Counted from the stretch's first letter, positions 33,248 to 42,957 are shown. The stretch: 55,651 nucleotides of DNA from Cohnella silvisoli (GCF_021190915.1 NZ_JAIOAP010000029.1:1-55651); one strand, 5' to 3'. The notes: generated by a model from the sequence alone, not told the origin. Program-made: numbers and translations.

Positions 33248-34180
33248 TCACCTCTTCGGGTTGCTTTCGTTGTTCTCGTACTCGCGGAGCAAATGTTGAA
33301 GGCCGTCGTAAAGTTCGATTTGAGGTTTCCATCGGAGCAATCGGAAAGCTTTCATATTGTCCAGGCAGCTGTTCCGGATGTCGCCGATTTTCGCGGAAGT
33401 GTGAATGGCGGGGATAGGCACACCTCTCAGATGGAGTAGAATACGGACCAAATCGTTGACGGACGTTCGCGTTCCCGTACTCACGTGGATCGTCTCTTGA
33501 TGACCAAGGCCTACGGCCGCTGCGTTGGCGCGCACGACATCCGTTACGTGCACGAAGTCGCGCGTCTGCGCACCGTCCCCATGAATGCGGAGAGGAGATC
33601 CATTGAAGATCCGGCTGGTGAAGACGGAGACGACGCCCCCTTCTCCCTTGGGGGTTTGGCGGGGCCCGTACACGTTACCAAATCTTAGAATGGTGTACGG
33701 AAGACCATAGAGTGAATGAAACGTTCGGATATAGGATTCGGCCGTAAGCTTGGAGATGCCGTAGTAACTGATGGGAGCCGCCGGATCTTCCTCGGTGAGC
33801 AGTTCCTTCTCCATGGCGCCGTATACGGCGCAGGTGGAAGCGAAGATGAATTTACTTACGGAGCCGTCGCGGCAAGCTTCCAGAACGTTAAGTGTTCCTG
33901 CTATATTGACGTCTGCATCGAACCCCGGCTCCTGCAACGAGCGTTGGACATCGGCCTGCGCGGCTAAATGGAAGACGACGTCGGGCTTCTCTAGGGTGAT
34001 CAGTTGGCGGCACTTCTCGCTTCGGATATCAAGGATATGAAGAGCAGCATCCGAGTGGACATAGCTGTGCGATCCGGAAGACATGTCGTCGATGACATGA
34101 ACCGCATAGCCGTCCGTCAGCAGCCGTTCGACCAAGTGAGAGCCGATGAACCCGGCGCCGCCTGTCACCAAAGCTTTCAC
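33248..34180 (-). CDS. NAD-dependent sugar epimerase (UDP-glucose 4-epimerase-like)
   Basis: The 310-residue extended SDR begins with ALVTGGAGFIGSHLVERLL (NAD-binding loop), then VFHLAAQADVQRSL, the catalytic set FASTCAVYG and YYGISKLTAE, and RFGNVYGPRQ. It interconverts the 4-hydroxyl of a nucleotide sugar, as GalE-like or GNE-like enzymes do; the sugar cannot be fixed. It overlaps the upstream two-repeat gene by 4 bp and is 6 bp from DUF1796, which places it firmly in the leftward glycan operon. Confidence 0.87.
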   Translation of the reverse strand: MKALVTGGAGFIGSHLVERLLTDGYAVHVIDDMSSGSHSYVHSDAALHILDIRSEKCRQLITLEKPDVVFHLAAQADVQRSLQEPGFDADVNIAGTLNVLEACRDGSVSKFIFASTCAVYGAMEKELLTEEDPAAPISYYGISKLTAESYIRTFHSLYGLPYTILRFGNVYGPRQTPKGEGGVVSVFTSRIFNGSPLRIHGDGAQTRDFVHVTDVVRANAAAVGLGHQETIHVSTGTRTSVNDLVRILLHLRGVPIPAIHTSAKIGDIRNSCLDNMKAFRLLRWKPQIELYDGLQHLLREYENNESNPKR

Positions 34181-34674
34181 TGCGCATCATCCTCGCCTTT
34201 TCTTGGTTTGGCGGGATGAGCAGTTTCCTTATTCAGCAACCGAATCGTCTCCGGATCCGGAATAACGTATCTTAGATTTAAGGAAGCTACGATCCGTTGC
34301 CATACTTCCTGATCCACAAACACGCCTGGAGCGGGGCTGCGGTTGCCGAACAGGGAAGCATAGTGGTCCGCGGACATCGGTTCAAACACTTTGATCGTAT
34401 CCGGATGGGGCAGCACGTAATCGGATGGCAGGGCAGACTGAATCCGACCCCACACTTGTCCATCCACGGTTACTCCGGAATCGGGCGCCGAGACTGCGAA
34501 TAAAGAGTTGAACGAGTCGCCCTCCACCTCTACGGAAACGGAGGGCTCAACCGGCCCCGGTGAAGGCTCCGTACGTTTTTTACTGAGCTTGGTTATCAGC
34601 CATCCGAATCCCGCCGATACGAGCTTGTTAATCCACACCCAAAACCAATTGACCCACGGTTTCACTCGATTCAT
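34177..34674 (-). CDS. two-repeat protein of the glycan operon, uncharacterised
   Basis: The 166-residue protein starts inside the end of the GT4 gene (47-bp overlap in another frame). After a hydrophobic N-terminal stretch rich in Trp (VNWFWVWINKLVSAGFGWLI, about 8-29), which may be a membrane anchor, come two related units of about 45 residues: SLFAVSAPDSGVTVDGQVWG to YVLPHPDTIKVF, and SLFGNRSPAPGVFVDQEVWQ to YVIPDPETIRLL. No named family comes to mind. The operon position and tight overlaps (4 bp with the epimerase) argue that it is real and works with these enzymes. Confidence 0.68.
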   Translation of the reverse strand: MNRVKPWVNWFWVWINKLVSAGFGWLITKLSKKRTEPSPGPVEPSVSVEVEGDSFNSLFAVSAPDSGVTVDGQVWGRIQSALPSDYVLPHPDTIKVFEPMSADHYASLFGNRSPAPGVFVDQEVWQRIVASLNLRYVIPDPETIRLLNKETAHPAKPRKGEDDAQ

Positions 34675-35911
34675 CTTCGTCCACGCTTCCTTTCCTCTTG
34701 GCGATGGCTTCCTCGTATAGGAAAACCATTCGGCGCACCATCTTATCCAGATTCCAATGGGAGGCTGCCCAGAATTTGGCATTTCTACCGAGTTCCCGTC
34801 TCAATTCTTCGTTCTCCAGCAGTTTGTGGAGGTAACGGCTTAGCTTTCCGGAATCGGCAGGGGGAAAGAGAAGTCCCGTTTTATAATGCTTCACCATCTC
34901 GGGAAGTCCGCCAGCTTCGCTCACGACGCAAGCTAACCCGGTGTGCTGAGCTTCGATAAGAGAGAGAGGCTGATTGTCGATAAGGCTTGGCATGACGAAT
35001 ATATCTGCGAGAGTGAGCATGTACGGGATACCGTCCTGTTTGCCCCAAAAAACGACGTCGTCTCCTAGTCCGAGCGCTTTCGCCTGCACCCGGAGAGGCG
35101 CTTCTTTCATGCCGTGCCCGACAATCCAGCACACCCAATCGTTACGCTTCTTCTTCAACTCGCCGAGCGCGTCGATCAAGAAGTTGACTCCTTTGACGTC
35201 AACGAGCCGACCGGTATAAATAATGACTTTTTTGTTCTTAGGCTTGACGATCGGAAGCTCATCTTTCATTTTCCGTTCGAAGGATTCGGAGTCGAACCCA
35301 TATTGAAAGACACGAATTTGATGGGGGTCAACATTGAATTCCGAAGGGAGGATGTCTCTTAGCCATTTATTGGCGACGTTCGTAATTTCCGCGGAGACGG
35401 CGCCCGTGTGCTCTAGAGCGTCATAGTAAGCACGCGCCATGTACTCGGTGTCGGATTTGTGAATCGTCTTCAACTGCAGCCGGATCTCATGGGCGACGCA
35501 GCCGTGAAGAGTGGCGACCATCGCGGTATGCTTGGGTCGAACGCGGCTGATGCAGGCCGTCGAGATGACGTCCTGGGTATGAATGACGTCGTATTTGTCC
35601 AGACCGAGGTACGCGGCCGACAATTCGTATACGTAACGTTGGAACTCGGCGTAATTGACCAGTTTGTTCACGTGCAGCGCCGGATAAGCCCCTGAGTTAA
35701 GCTTAGCGTTAAGTAGCGGCATCAGCTTGTTCTTGGGCAGTCTCCGATTTTCGTTGACAATATAGACGTACGATTTCTCCTCGTCATCGCCATTGCCGAG
35801 CATGTCGACTTCATGACCGAGAGATTCTAGCTTTGCTTTCAGTTGGGTCATGTACCCCCACACGCCTCCAACATGAGGGACCGGCCAATAAGTCGCCAGC
35901 AAGATTTTCAT
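34628..35911 (-). CDS. glycosyltransferase family 4
   Basis: The GT-B enzyme of 427 residues shows KILLATYWPVPHVGGVWGYM at the N-terminus, IIYTGRLVDVKGVNFLI for the donor domain, and the GT4 signature region MPSLIDNQPLSLIEAQHTGL with SEAGGLPEMVKHYKTGLLF. The frame is open to 35983, but GGGAGATGAGG before ATG 35911 marks the start. First gene of the leftward glycan operon. The N-terminal part is similar to the GT4 at 30094, so the two may be paralogues working on the same polymer. Confidence 0.87.
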   Translation of the reverse strand: MKILLATYWPVPHVGGVWGYMTQLKAKLESLGHEVDMLGNGDDEEKSYVYIVNENRRLPKNKLMPLLNAKLNSGAYPALHVNKLVNYAEFQRYVYELSAAYLGLDKYDVIHTQDVISTACISRVRPKHTAMVATLHGCVAHEIRLQLKTIHKSDTEYMARAYYDALEHTGAVSAEITNVANKWLRDILPSEFNVDPHQIRVFQYGFDSESFERKMKDELPIVKPKNKKVIIYTGRLVDVKGVNFLIDALGELKKKRNDWVCWIVGHGMKEAPLRVQAKALGLGDDVVFWGKQDGIPYMLTLADIFVMPSLIDNQPLSLIEAQHTGLACVVSEAGGLPEMVKHYKTGLLFPPADSGKLSRYLHKLLENEELRRELGRNAKFWAASHWNLDKMVRRMVFLYEEAIAKRKGSVDEDESSETVGQLVLGVD

Positions 35912-36223
35912 ACGAGCCTCATCTCCCTTTTTCTTACAGAATATTAGAGGCGGCTCCAATTGGTGTAGATTCATATCTTGCAAACTGCGTCCATTTTCGA
36001 AAGTCTAGACATTTTCATAGACGAAAGCGTCTCCGTTTAAAAGGAAGAGACATGATATAAAGAGACTTTGATTTTTAAAAAGTTAATCTGATAGAAGAAA
36101 AGGGAAAACAATAAAATGACCATTCAAAATTTAGTCATAAATTGAGGTTTTCTTTATGGGACGTCGCCGGGGATGGAATGAATCGGATGCAACAGAAATA
36201 GTATTAACTATTCCGGTAAAGAG

Positions 36224-37438
36224 ATGAGGCTTGATATGTCTGGTTTTGCAGCGAGGTTCATCGATAATCCATATGCCTTCTTCAGGGAGGCCAGGCAGCG
36301 GCACCCAGTGCTGTGGCAGGAATTTTTCGGCGTACCGATGTGGCTGGTGACCGGTTATAAAGAGGCGGAGGCGCTCCTGAAAGACGCGCGCTTTATTCGC
36401 GAAGTCAGGAAAGCCGACACGTCCGGTCACCAGCCGGTTCATTTGGAGAGCAGCCCGCCTGAAGTCGGGCTCATGCGTAATATGATGCTGTTCCGCGACG
36501 CGCCGGATCACACGAGACTCCGCAATCTGGTGAACAAAGCGTTCACACCGCGAATGGTACAGAAGCAGAGCTCCATCATCGAGAGCATTGCAGACCATTT
36601 GCTGGATGAGTGCCGCGCAAGGCCGCAGCACGAACTGATCCGTGATTTTTCGCATCTGCTTCCGGCATTCGTAATCGCTGAGCTGCTCGGTGTGCCGAAG
36701 GAAGACCAGAGCTTCTTCCGGAAATGGTCGAACGTGTTCTTCCAATTTATCGATTTTAATCCGTCTATGGAAAGACTGGAGAGCATGACCAGAGATATCG
36801 AGGATGCAAAACGATACTTCGAGACGCTGATAGAAACCAGACGAGAGCATCCCCGGGACGACCTGATCAGCGGGCTAATTGTGGCCAAAGAAAAGTATGA
36901 TCAGTTAAATACGGAAGAGATGGTCGCCACCTGTCTGCTGCTTGTGTTCGCCGGGTATGAAACAACGGGCAATCTGATTACGAACGGATATAAACTGCTC
37001 CTTGATCATCCCAGCATGTACGATATGCTGCGCGGTAACGCTGCTTTGTTTCCCGCTGCCGTGGAAGAAACGCTGCGCTATGAACCGCCCATTCTGATGG
37101 TCTACCGGGTCGTGAGCGATGATCTCGTCTTTGCCGGTCAATCGATGCAGCAAGGTCAGGTCGTCATGATCGCGCTTGCCGGCGCGAACCGTGACCCCTC
37201 TGTCATGAATCAGCCTGAGGATTTCAATATCGTTCGTTCCGATTGCAAGCATTTGTCATTCGCATCAGGCCCGCATTACTGTCTGGGAGCTCCGCTGGCT
37301 AGGCTCGAAGGCGAGATTGCCCTCCGGAAGCTGGTGACACGCTTGGAAAAACCGGAAATTATCGGTCAGCCCCAAAGGAAACAATCTGTCATTTTTCGCG
37401 GTTATGAATCGCTTCATATCCGTGCTGAGGTCGTATAA
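36224..37438 (+). CDS. cytochrome P450
   Basis: A soluble bacterial P450 of 404 residues. The I-helix oxygen-binding motif is FAGYETTGNLI, the K-helix ExxR is EETLRYEP, and the heme loop FASGPHYCLGAPLARLEG holds the axial ligand Cys353. All are intact. It uses O2 and electrons from a ferredoxin or flavodoxin partner; no such partner is seen nearby. ATG 36236 is an alternative start with GATGAGG 6 nt upstream. The gene is monocistronic, followed by a terminator at 37513. Its place between a glycan operon and aryl-acid ligases suggests hydroxylation of a specialised metabolite. Confidence 0.92.
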   Translation: MRLDMSGFAARFIDNPYAFFREARQRHPVLWQEFFGVPMWLVTGYKEAEALLKDARFIREVRKADTSGHQPVHLESSPPEVGLMRNMMLFRDAPDHTRLRNLVNKAFTPRMVQKQSSIIESIADHLLDECRARPQHELIRDFSHLLPAFVIAELLGVPKEDQSFFRKWSNVFFQFIDFNPSMERLESMTRDIEDAKRYFETLIETRREHPRDDLISGLIVAKEKYDQLNTEEMVATCLLLVFAGYETTGNLITNGYKLLLDHPSMYDMLRGNAALFPAAVEETLRYEPPILMVYRVVSDDLVFAGQSMQQGQVVMIALAGANRDPSVMNQPEDFNIVRSDCKHLSFASGPHYCLGAPLARLEGEIALRKLVTRLEKPEIIGQPQRKQSVIFRGYESLHIRAEVV

Positions 37439-37512
37439 CGTCAAAGGATTCAGACCATTGGTCCGAATCCTGATATCGCCGCCGGAGAAAATCGGCGCGG
37501 CGGAGCAGATAG

Positions 37513-37562
37513 GAAGGCATGACGAGTATACGGGATCCGTATGCCCTCAGCCTTCTTTTTTT
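37513..37562 (+). terminator. rho-independent terminator after the P450 gene
   Basis: GAAGGC (37513-37518) pairs with GCCTTC (37550-37555) around an inner ATACG-CGTAT stem and is followed by seven T. A second hairpin without T-run (GGATTC to GAATCC, 37446-37470) lies directly after the stop. Confidence 0.65.
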
Positions 37563-37949
37563 GCTGCCAAAAACGAGGAGGAAGTAAAATTAACGACCGC
37601 CCCCAGTGAAGTACCGGGAAACGGTCTCTGAATGCCGCGAAACGAGCCATGTTGATTAGGGAGATACCGAGTGGTCGTTTGGATTGATACCGTAATACGT
37701 GAGGACAATTGCACCCTTTTTATAGTAAGTTCTTGCTGATCTCTGAGATTTGGACACTTTTAACTACATGCCGCGCGGACTGGATGAATATGGGATGTAG
37801 TCCATACAGACGTTAAACCCGCTTCTGCCTAATTTCCTTAATCGATTATTTTACCCTGACCAAAAAGAGAAAACTCCCATATTGTGTAGAAGATCATTTG
37901 GTGAAAAGGGATTAGGATGAGCCTTAGCAACACGGATCCTGCTCATACA

Positions 37950-38135
37950 AACACATCTATGATCTCGATCACTTCTCCCGAAGTTGTGGAACTGTCCAAG
38001 CTTTTGGAAAACACCTATCGGCTTGTAAATATCTCGTTTATGAATGAATTCGCGTAGTTGAGCGACAGTCTGAACATCGATGTGTGGGAAGTCATCGAAG
38101 CAGCCGATACCTAGCCTTACGGGTTTCACGCTTGC
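37950..38135 (+). pseudogene. remnant of a nucleotide-sugar dehydrogenase gene
   Basis: From 37959 one frame reads MISITSPEVVELSKLLENTY, then RLVNISFMNEFA, a stop, LSDSLNIDVWEVIEAADT, a stop, and PYGF. This is the conserved middle of UDP-N-acetylglucosamine/UDP-mannosaminuronate dehydrogenases (the WecC/TviB group). Two in-frame stops and missing NAD-binding and C-terminal parts show that it is dead. It explains part of the 750-bp stretch between the P450 and the first ligase. In 37563-37950 I see nothing else. Confidence 0.82.
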
Positions 38136-38194
38136 GCATTTTGGGCGGGGGGACTCATTAGTTATTGCGTATTAGAATGAAGAGGAGGATATGC

Positions 38195-39541
38195 ATGAGA
38201 ACCCAGTCTCACAAGATGACGGTGTCGATCGACGAGCATACATCGCATTTGGAGCAATTAAGAACGTTCTTCGATCAATTGGACGAAGAAGGAAAAACAA
38301 TCGAAAAGCTTCCGCGCGAGTTGCGCGAACAATATCAACTGAAAGCAATAAACGTGACGCTAGAGCATATCTGGAACCATAACGCATTTTATCGGCAAGC
38401 GCTGGAAGAAGCTGGATTCAAGCAGCCTTCGATCGATAATCTCTCGCAGTTGGCTTCCGTCCCGCAGTTAAATAAAGAAGTCATTCGCGGCGACAAATTG
38501 AAGCTGCTATGCGTCGAACCGAAGGAGATCGGCCAGGTTCACCTCACAAGCGGAACATCCGGTAAGCCGATTTATACGTCGTACACGCTGGCCGACCAGT
38601 ACGTTTACGATTTATTGCCCAAATATTTGGAGTTATTTCCGGAGTCGGACAGCGATATAACTGCGATCGCCCTTCCATACGAGTTCGCGCTCCCCGGTCT
38701 CGGTTTTCAACGATTATTCCAATTCGCTTTCGGAACCGCGATTCTATCGCTCGGCAAAGGCGGATACATGGCACCGATCGATAAATCGCTGGAGCTCATG
38801 AAGGAATTTCAAGCGACTGTGCTTGTCACTACGCCTTCATATGCTGCGCTGTTGGCGGAAGAAAGCGAGCGCTTCGGCATTGAGCTTGGCCGTGATATTC
38901 CTCTGCGGAGAATACTGCTTACCGGGGAAGGGTGTTCCAACACCTTTCGCAATCGGTTGGAAAAATGGTGGGGATGCGAAGTATCGTTCTTTTACGGATC
39001 GACAGAGTGCGGCGTAATAGCCGTCGAGTGCAAGGAGCATAAAGGTTATCACGTCATGGATGGACATGTGAAAGTGGAAATTATCAATTCCCAAACAGGC
39101 GAACCGCTCAAATATAATGATACCGGCGAAATCACCGTAACGACCCTTCTGCGCGAAGGAATGCCGATGGTGCGTTACCGGAGCGGAGACGTCGGTTATT
39201 TGCAAAAATCGAAGTGCAGGTGTGGAATTACAATGGACGTATTGCACCTTCGAGGAAGAATGGAAAATATGTTAACCCTGGATGGCAACGAATACTCGCC
39301 GTTTTTCCTGGAGCATTTTCTGATGGAAATTCCCGAAGTGAGCTTATGGTATCACTTCATTGTGGATAATGAACGCTTGACGATCGAAGCTGAGCCGTTT
39401 CGTACGGCATTAACAGATGAGCAATTGGCGGCCAAAATTCACAAGCATATGTTAGATCACATAGGAATCGATTGCAATGTTGAAATTAAGCGCTCTTTGC
39501 CCCGTACTTTCGGCAAAGCCACCCGCATTTACATGCAATGA
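38195..39541 (+). CDS. adenylate-forming ligase, phenylacetate-CoA ligase (PaaK)-like
   Basis: The 448-residue protein resembles the PaaK branch of the ANL superfamily. The P-loop is VHLTSGTSGKPIYTSYT, the aromatic-acid pocket/A5 motif FFYGSTECGVIAVE, and the A7-A8 region YRSGDVGYLQKSKCRCGI with LHLRGRMENMLTL. The catalytic lysine region is SLPRTFGKATRIY. GGAGG 8 nt before ATG 38195 fixes the start. It activates a carboxylic acid as acyl-AMP and passes it to CoA or another thiol. First of three tandem ligase genes (next starts 69 bp on). Substrate unknown; 4-hydroxybenzoate is an attractive guess because of the DUF98 proteins. Confidence 0.86.
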   Translation: MRTQSHKMTVSIDEHTSHLEQLRTFFDQLDEEGKTIEKLPRELREQYQLKAINVTLEHIWNHNAFYRQALEEAGFKQPSIDNLSQLASVPQLNKEVIRGDKLKLLCVEPKEIGQVHLTSGTSGKPIYTSYTLADQYVYDLLPKYLELFPESDSDITAIALPYEFALPGLGFQRLFQFAFGTAILSLGKGGYMAPIDKSLELMKEFQATVLVTTPSYAALLAEESERFGIELGRDIPLRRILLTGEGCSNTFRNRLEKWWGCEVSFFYGSTECGVIAVECKEHKGYHVMDGHVKVEIINSQTGEPLKYNDTGEITVTTLLREGMPMVRYRSGDVGYLQKSKCRCGITMDVLHLRGRMENMLTLDGNEYSPFFLEHFLMEIPEVSLWYHFIVDNERLTIEAEPFRTALTDEQLAAKIHKHMLDHIGIDCNVEIKRSLPRTFGKATRIYMQ

Positions 39542-39610
39542 CGAAACCTCCCGCAGGCTCACCGGCCAAGATTGGGAACTTCATGCTGCTAATTGGGGAG
39601 GAGTTCCGTT

Positions 39611-41116
39611 ATGGATGAAGTTTCAACCTCGGTAGCCCGATGGGCTGCAAAGGATCCGGAGCGAGCCGCAGTTATAGATGAATATGTAACCCTTTCGTAT
39701 GGAGTTCTGAACGAACGCGCCAACCGTTGGGTTGGCGCTTTTCAAGAGGCTGGGGTTACGCCGGGCGATGGGGTTCTGCTGATGCTTCCCAACCGCGTCG
39801 AGTTTATCGAAGTGTTGGTCGCAACTATACGGGCGGATGTCGTGCCGTATTTCATGAATTCCAATGTTGCCTATTATTCGGCCAAAGACATTATCGATTT
39901 GGCGGCTTCCACGAATGCACGATTGTTGATTACGACTCGTTCATTCATGAGGGAGCTGGCACTTCATAAGGAGGGTCCTTTCTGGGTTTGGTGTGTAGAA
40001 GAGGTTGACGTCTCCAAGTATCCGAATACCAGAGCGCCATTGACCGGGCTAGGTACTGACATCGTGTTCTTCACATCGGGAACGACTGGAACACCGAAAG
40101 GAATTTTCGTCAACAAATCCGTCTTTAATTTAAGGCTGCCGGCAAACAGTCACGTAATTGAACCGCGTCATCATTTGTTGATAAAACCGCTCACTTTCCG
40201 CGGAAGCATGACAACAGCGTGCAACATTCTTCAAGAGGGCAATACGGTAGTCGTAGCCAGGCAATCCAATCCCGCTAAATGGATGGAATTGATTGAACGG
40301 CATAACATTTTTTTCATTAATTTAGGTCCTAGCGACTTCATGAGATGGTTGGATGATCTGGAAAGTATCGGAGCCAAGTTTCCGTCATCGGTGAAGCATA
40401 TCATGACGATCGGCGAGCCGTTAACGAGCGCATTGAAATCGAGAATAAAGGGTCTGCCGGCGCACCTGCAGGTCACCGATTTATACGGTACCAGCGAGGC
40501 AGGGGCGATTACGATGATCAATGACCACGAATGGGCCGGTAAGGACGGTTCATGCGGGCGACCCGTCTTTTTCATTACCATTAGGATTGTGGACGAGAAT
40601 GACAGGGAACTGCCCGCCGGAGAGGTCGGAGAAGTATGGGTCAAGACGCGTTACCGGATGAGGGAGTATTATGGCGATCCGGCGGCGACAAGCGAAACGT
40701 GCGTAGGCGATTTTGTCAGGACCGGGGATATGGGCTTCCTCGACGAACAAGGTTATTTGTACTTGTGCGGTCGCAAGCACGATATGATCAAGCGCAGCGG
40801 ATTTCGGATATTCCCCGTAGAAGTGGAGAACGTGCTTCGGGAAGCGCGCGGAGTCGAGGATGCCGTTGTCATTGGCATCCATCATCCCGAACGAATGCAG
40901 GAACCGATCGCTTTTATCCGTTTAAGCGAACCGTTGAATGCAGAATCGGAAGCGAAGAAGAGGCGTGAAATCCTTGCGTTCTGTGAAAGTCGTCTCGCTC
41001 GCTATAAAGTCCCAGCTTGGGTTTGGTTTGTTAAGGAAATTCCGCTGAATGCCGCGGGTAAGGCCGACCGCCGTCAGTTGGCGCAAAGGTTGGTACGGAC
41101 TAACGAAAGCGGCTGA
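39611..41116 (+). CDS. AMP-dependent acyl/aryl-acid ligase
   Basis: This 501-residue class I adenylate-forming enzyme has all core motifs: VFFTSGTTGTPKGIFVNK (P-loop), DLYGTSEAGAITMI (A5), RTGDMGFLDEQGYLYLCGRK (A7), DMIKRSGFRIFPVEVENVL (A8 hinge) and PLNAAGKADRRQL with the catalytic Lys. Such enzymes form CoA esters of fatty or aromatic acids, or load carrier proteins. ATG 39611 has GGGGAGG upstream; the frame is open to 39593. It is sandwiched between two PaaK-like ligases, 31 bp before the next. No carrier-protein gene is seen, so CoA is the likelier acceptor. Confidence 0.88.
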   Translation: MDEVSTSVARWAAKDPERAAVIDEYVTLSYGVLNERANRWVGAFQEAGVTPGDGVLLMLPNRVEFIEVLVATIRADVVPYFMNSNVAYYSAKDIIDLAASTNARLLITTRSFMRELALHKEGPFWVWCVEEVDVSKYPNTRAPLTGLGTDIVFFTSGTTGTPKGIFVNKSVFNLRLPANSHVIEPRHHLLIKPLTFRGSMTTACNILQEGNTVVVARQSNPAKWMELIERHNIFFINLGPSDFMRWLDDLESIGAKFPSSVKHIMTIGEPLTSALKSRIKGLPAHLQVTDLYGTSEAGAITMINDHEWAGKDGSCGRPVFFITIRIVDENDRELPAGEVGEVWVKTRYRMREYYGDPAATSETCVGDFVRTGDMGFLDEQGYLYLCGRKHDMIKRSGFRIFPVEVENVLREARGVEDAVVIGIHHPERMQEPIAFIRLSEPLNAESEAKKRREILAFCESRLARYKVPAWVWFVKEIPLNAAGKADRRQLAQRLVRTNESG

Positions 41117-41147
41117 CGCCGTGCATATTGAGAGGAGCGTATCCTGA

Positions 41148-42902
41148 ATGTCTGAGACCCATATGGAGCGGGATCTGAGATTTCGTGATTTGCTTCTGCG
41201 TATCTCGAAATCACCTCTGTATAAAGAAAAATTGGCGGGGTACGACATGGAAAGCATCCGATTGGACCAGATGCTGTCGCTACCCTTAACTTCGAAAGAG
41301 GATCTTCGAATGGCCGGCGCCTTCGGCCATCTAGCCGTCGATATGAAGGAAGTGGCGCAATACCACGAATCGTTCGGAACGACGGGAGAGCCCTCCGCTT
41401 CTTGGTATACCAAGGAAGACTTGGAAACCGGCGGAAGGCAGATGAGAGACTGCGGAGTACGATTAACCCCTGACGACATCGTACTGATTCGGTTCCCTTA
41501 TGCGATGTCGCTTCCCGCGTTCCTAATGCAGCATGCTTCAAGGCAAGCCGGCTCAACTACCGTTCCGGCCAGCAGCCGTACACCGGTTACGCCTTACCCC
41601 CGGGTGCTAGAGCTTATGAGGCGCCTTGACGTCACCGTTATGGCGGGGCTTCCCCGGGAGATGGAACTGTTAGCCGAGACGGCAAGGCTGCTTGGATCGG
41701 ATGCGAAATCGGATTTTCCCGCTTTGCGGTCGATTTGCGCTGCCGGTGAATTGATGAGCGAGCCTCGTCGGAAACATATCGAGAAGTTATGGGGCGTCCC
41801 GGTATTCAACCTATACGGTTCCACCGAAACCGGTAATATCGCTGCGATGTGCGAGTATGGTGTCATGCACATCGTGGAACAAGATTACGTGGTTGAAGTG
41901 TTGAACGAAAATGGTTCCGTACCCGCGGCCCAAGGGAAAAGGGGATTCGCATCGGTGACGACGCTGTCTCATCAAGCATCCCCGTTGCTTCGCTATTTTA
42001 ACGAGGACATTATCACCATCGAACCCTGCCAATGTAATTGCGGCCGCAGCGGAGGCAGTCTGGTTCATTTCGGCCGGCGCAAGGAACGGATCTCATTCGG
42101 AGCGTTGGTATTGGACAGTAAGGATATTCAAGATGCAGTATACTCATTATCTCCCGCGCCGGATGCTTGGAAGGTCATGGAGCAAGAGAACGGACTTCAC
42201 TTTATTCTGGATTCTCATCGATCTTCGGAGTGGTCGGAAGAGAATGTTCGGGTTCATTTGACAAATCTATTGGGCGTGCCCGTTACCGTAGAGTTCGCTG
42301 ACGATGGCGTGCTGTTGGACCGCGGCGAGCTTGTACGCAATACCCCTTCGAAGAAGCCGGTTTATATCCAAAAGCTAGGACTCCACATTTCCGGAATTGC
42401 TTTCGTCGACCCGGTGCGTGATTTGCTTGACCAGGGACGCCGAAAGCTGGCAGGCCGCGATTTTCATGAAGCCCGGGCATTGTTTGAGAAAGCAGTGGCT
42501 TTAGATGCCAACAGCGCGGATGCGCATGCTTGGCTCGCTGCGGCATATGGCCGCTTGATTGAAGCGGGTATCATGCTGGAGAAGATGAGACTGCTTCCGT
42601 TTCTGGAAAACGAGATCACGGCGGCTCTTGCAATCGATTCGACGCATCCTTTCGCAAGAAGAATCAACGGAGCAAGACTATTAAACACGCCCGAAACGCT
42701 TGGAGGGGATCCGGCTGCGGCCGCGAAGGAATTTCAATATTGCATAGAACGAGGGATGGACGAAGCTGATATATGGGCATCGCTTGGCGAGTGTCTTATC
42801 AAGATGGGGGAGCCGGAAAAGGCTAAGGCTGCATTGAAGGAAGCATTGGCTCGTGAGCCGAAGCATGAACAGGCAAAAGATTTAATGGAGCAGGTTTCTT
42901 AG
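41148..42902 (+). CDS. PaaK-like adenylate-forming ligase fused to a TPR domain
   Basis: The 584-residue fusion has an adenylation domain in residues 1 to about 410: ESFGTTGEPSASWYTKEDL for the P-loop, FNLYGSTETGNIAAMCEYG, and the zinc-like cysteines in EPCQCNCGRSGG followed by FGRRKERISFG. Residues 415-584 are tetratricopeptide repeats (QGRRKLAGRDFHEARALFEK, then IWASLGECLIKMGEPEKAKA). The TPR part could tether the enzyme to a partner complex. AGGAG precedes the ATG. It ends the ligase operon. A truncated, internally deleted copy of its middle lies at 20055-20253, so this gene lies across the border of the duplicated segment. Confidence 0.87.
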   Translation: MSETHMERDLRFRDLLLRISKSPLYKEKLAGYDMESIRLDQMLSLPLTSKEDLRMAGAFGHLAVDMKEVAQYHESFGTTGEPSASWYTKEDLETGGRQMRDCGVRLTPDDIVLIRFPYAMSLPAFLMQHASRQAGSTTVPASSRTPVTPYPRVLELMRRLDVTVMAGLPREMELLAETARLLGSDAKSDFPALRSICAAGELMSEPRRKHIEKLWGVPVFNLYGSTETGNIAAMCEYGVMHIVEQDYVVEVLNENGSVPAAQGKRGFASVTTLSHQASPLLRYFNEDIITIEPCQCNCGRSGGSLVHFGRRKERISFGALVLDSKDIQDAVYSLSPAPDAWKVMEQENGLHFILDSHRSSEWSEENVRVHLTNLLGVPVTVEFADDGVLLDRGELVRNTPSKKPVYIQKLGLHISGIAFVDPVRDLLDQGRRKLAGRDFHEARALFEKAVALDANSADAHAWLAAAYGRLIEAGIMLEKMRLLPFLENEITAALAIDSTHPFARRINGARLLNTPETLGGDPAAAAKEFQYCIERGMDEADIWASLGECLIKMGEPEKAKAALKEALAREPKHEQAKDLMEQVS

Positions 42903-42957
42903 ACTTTCAAAGCGGCTTGATATTCGGCTATTGAATCCTATACTTTCCGCTAGCAAG

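Noticed and set aside
36131..36850. A 239-codon frame antisense to the P450 gene
   Set aside because: The P450 frame has all catalytic motifs; the antisense frame has no recognisable domain or ribosome site.
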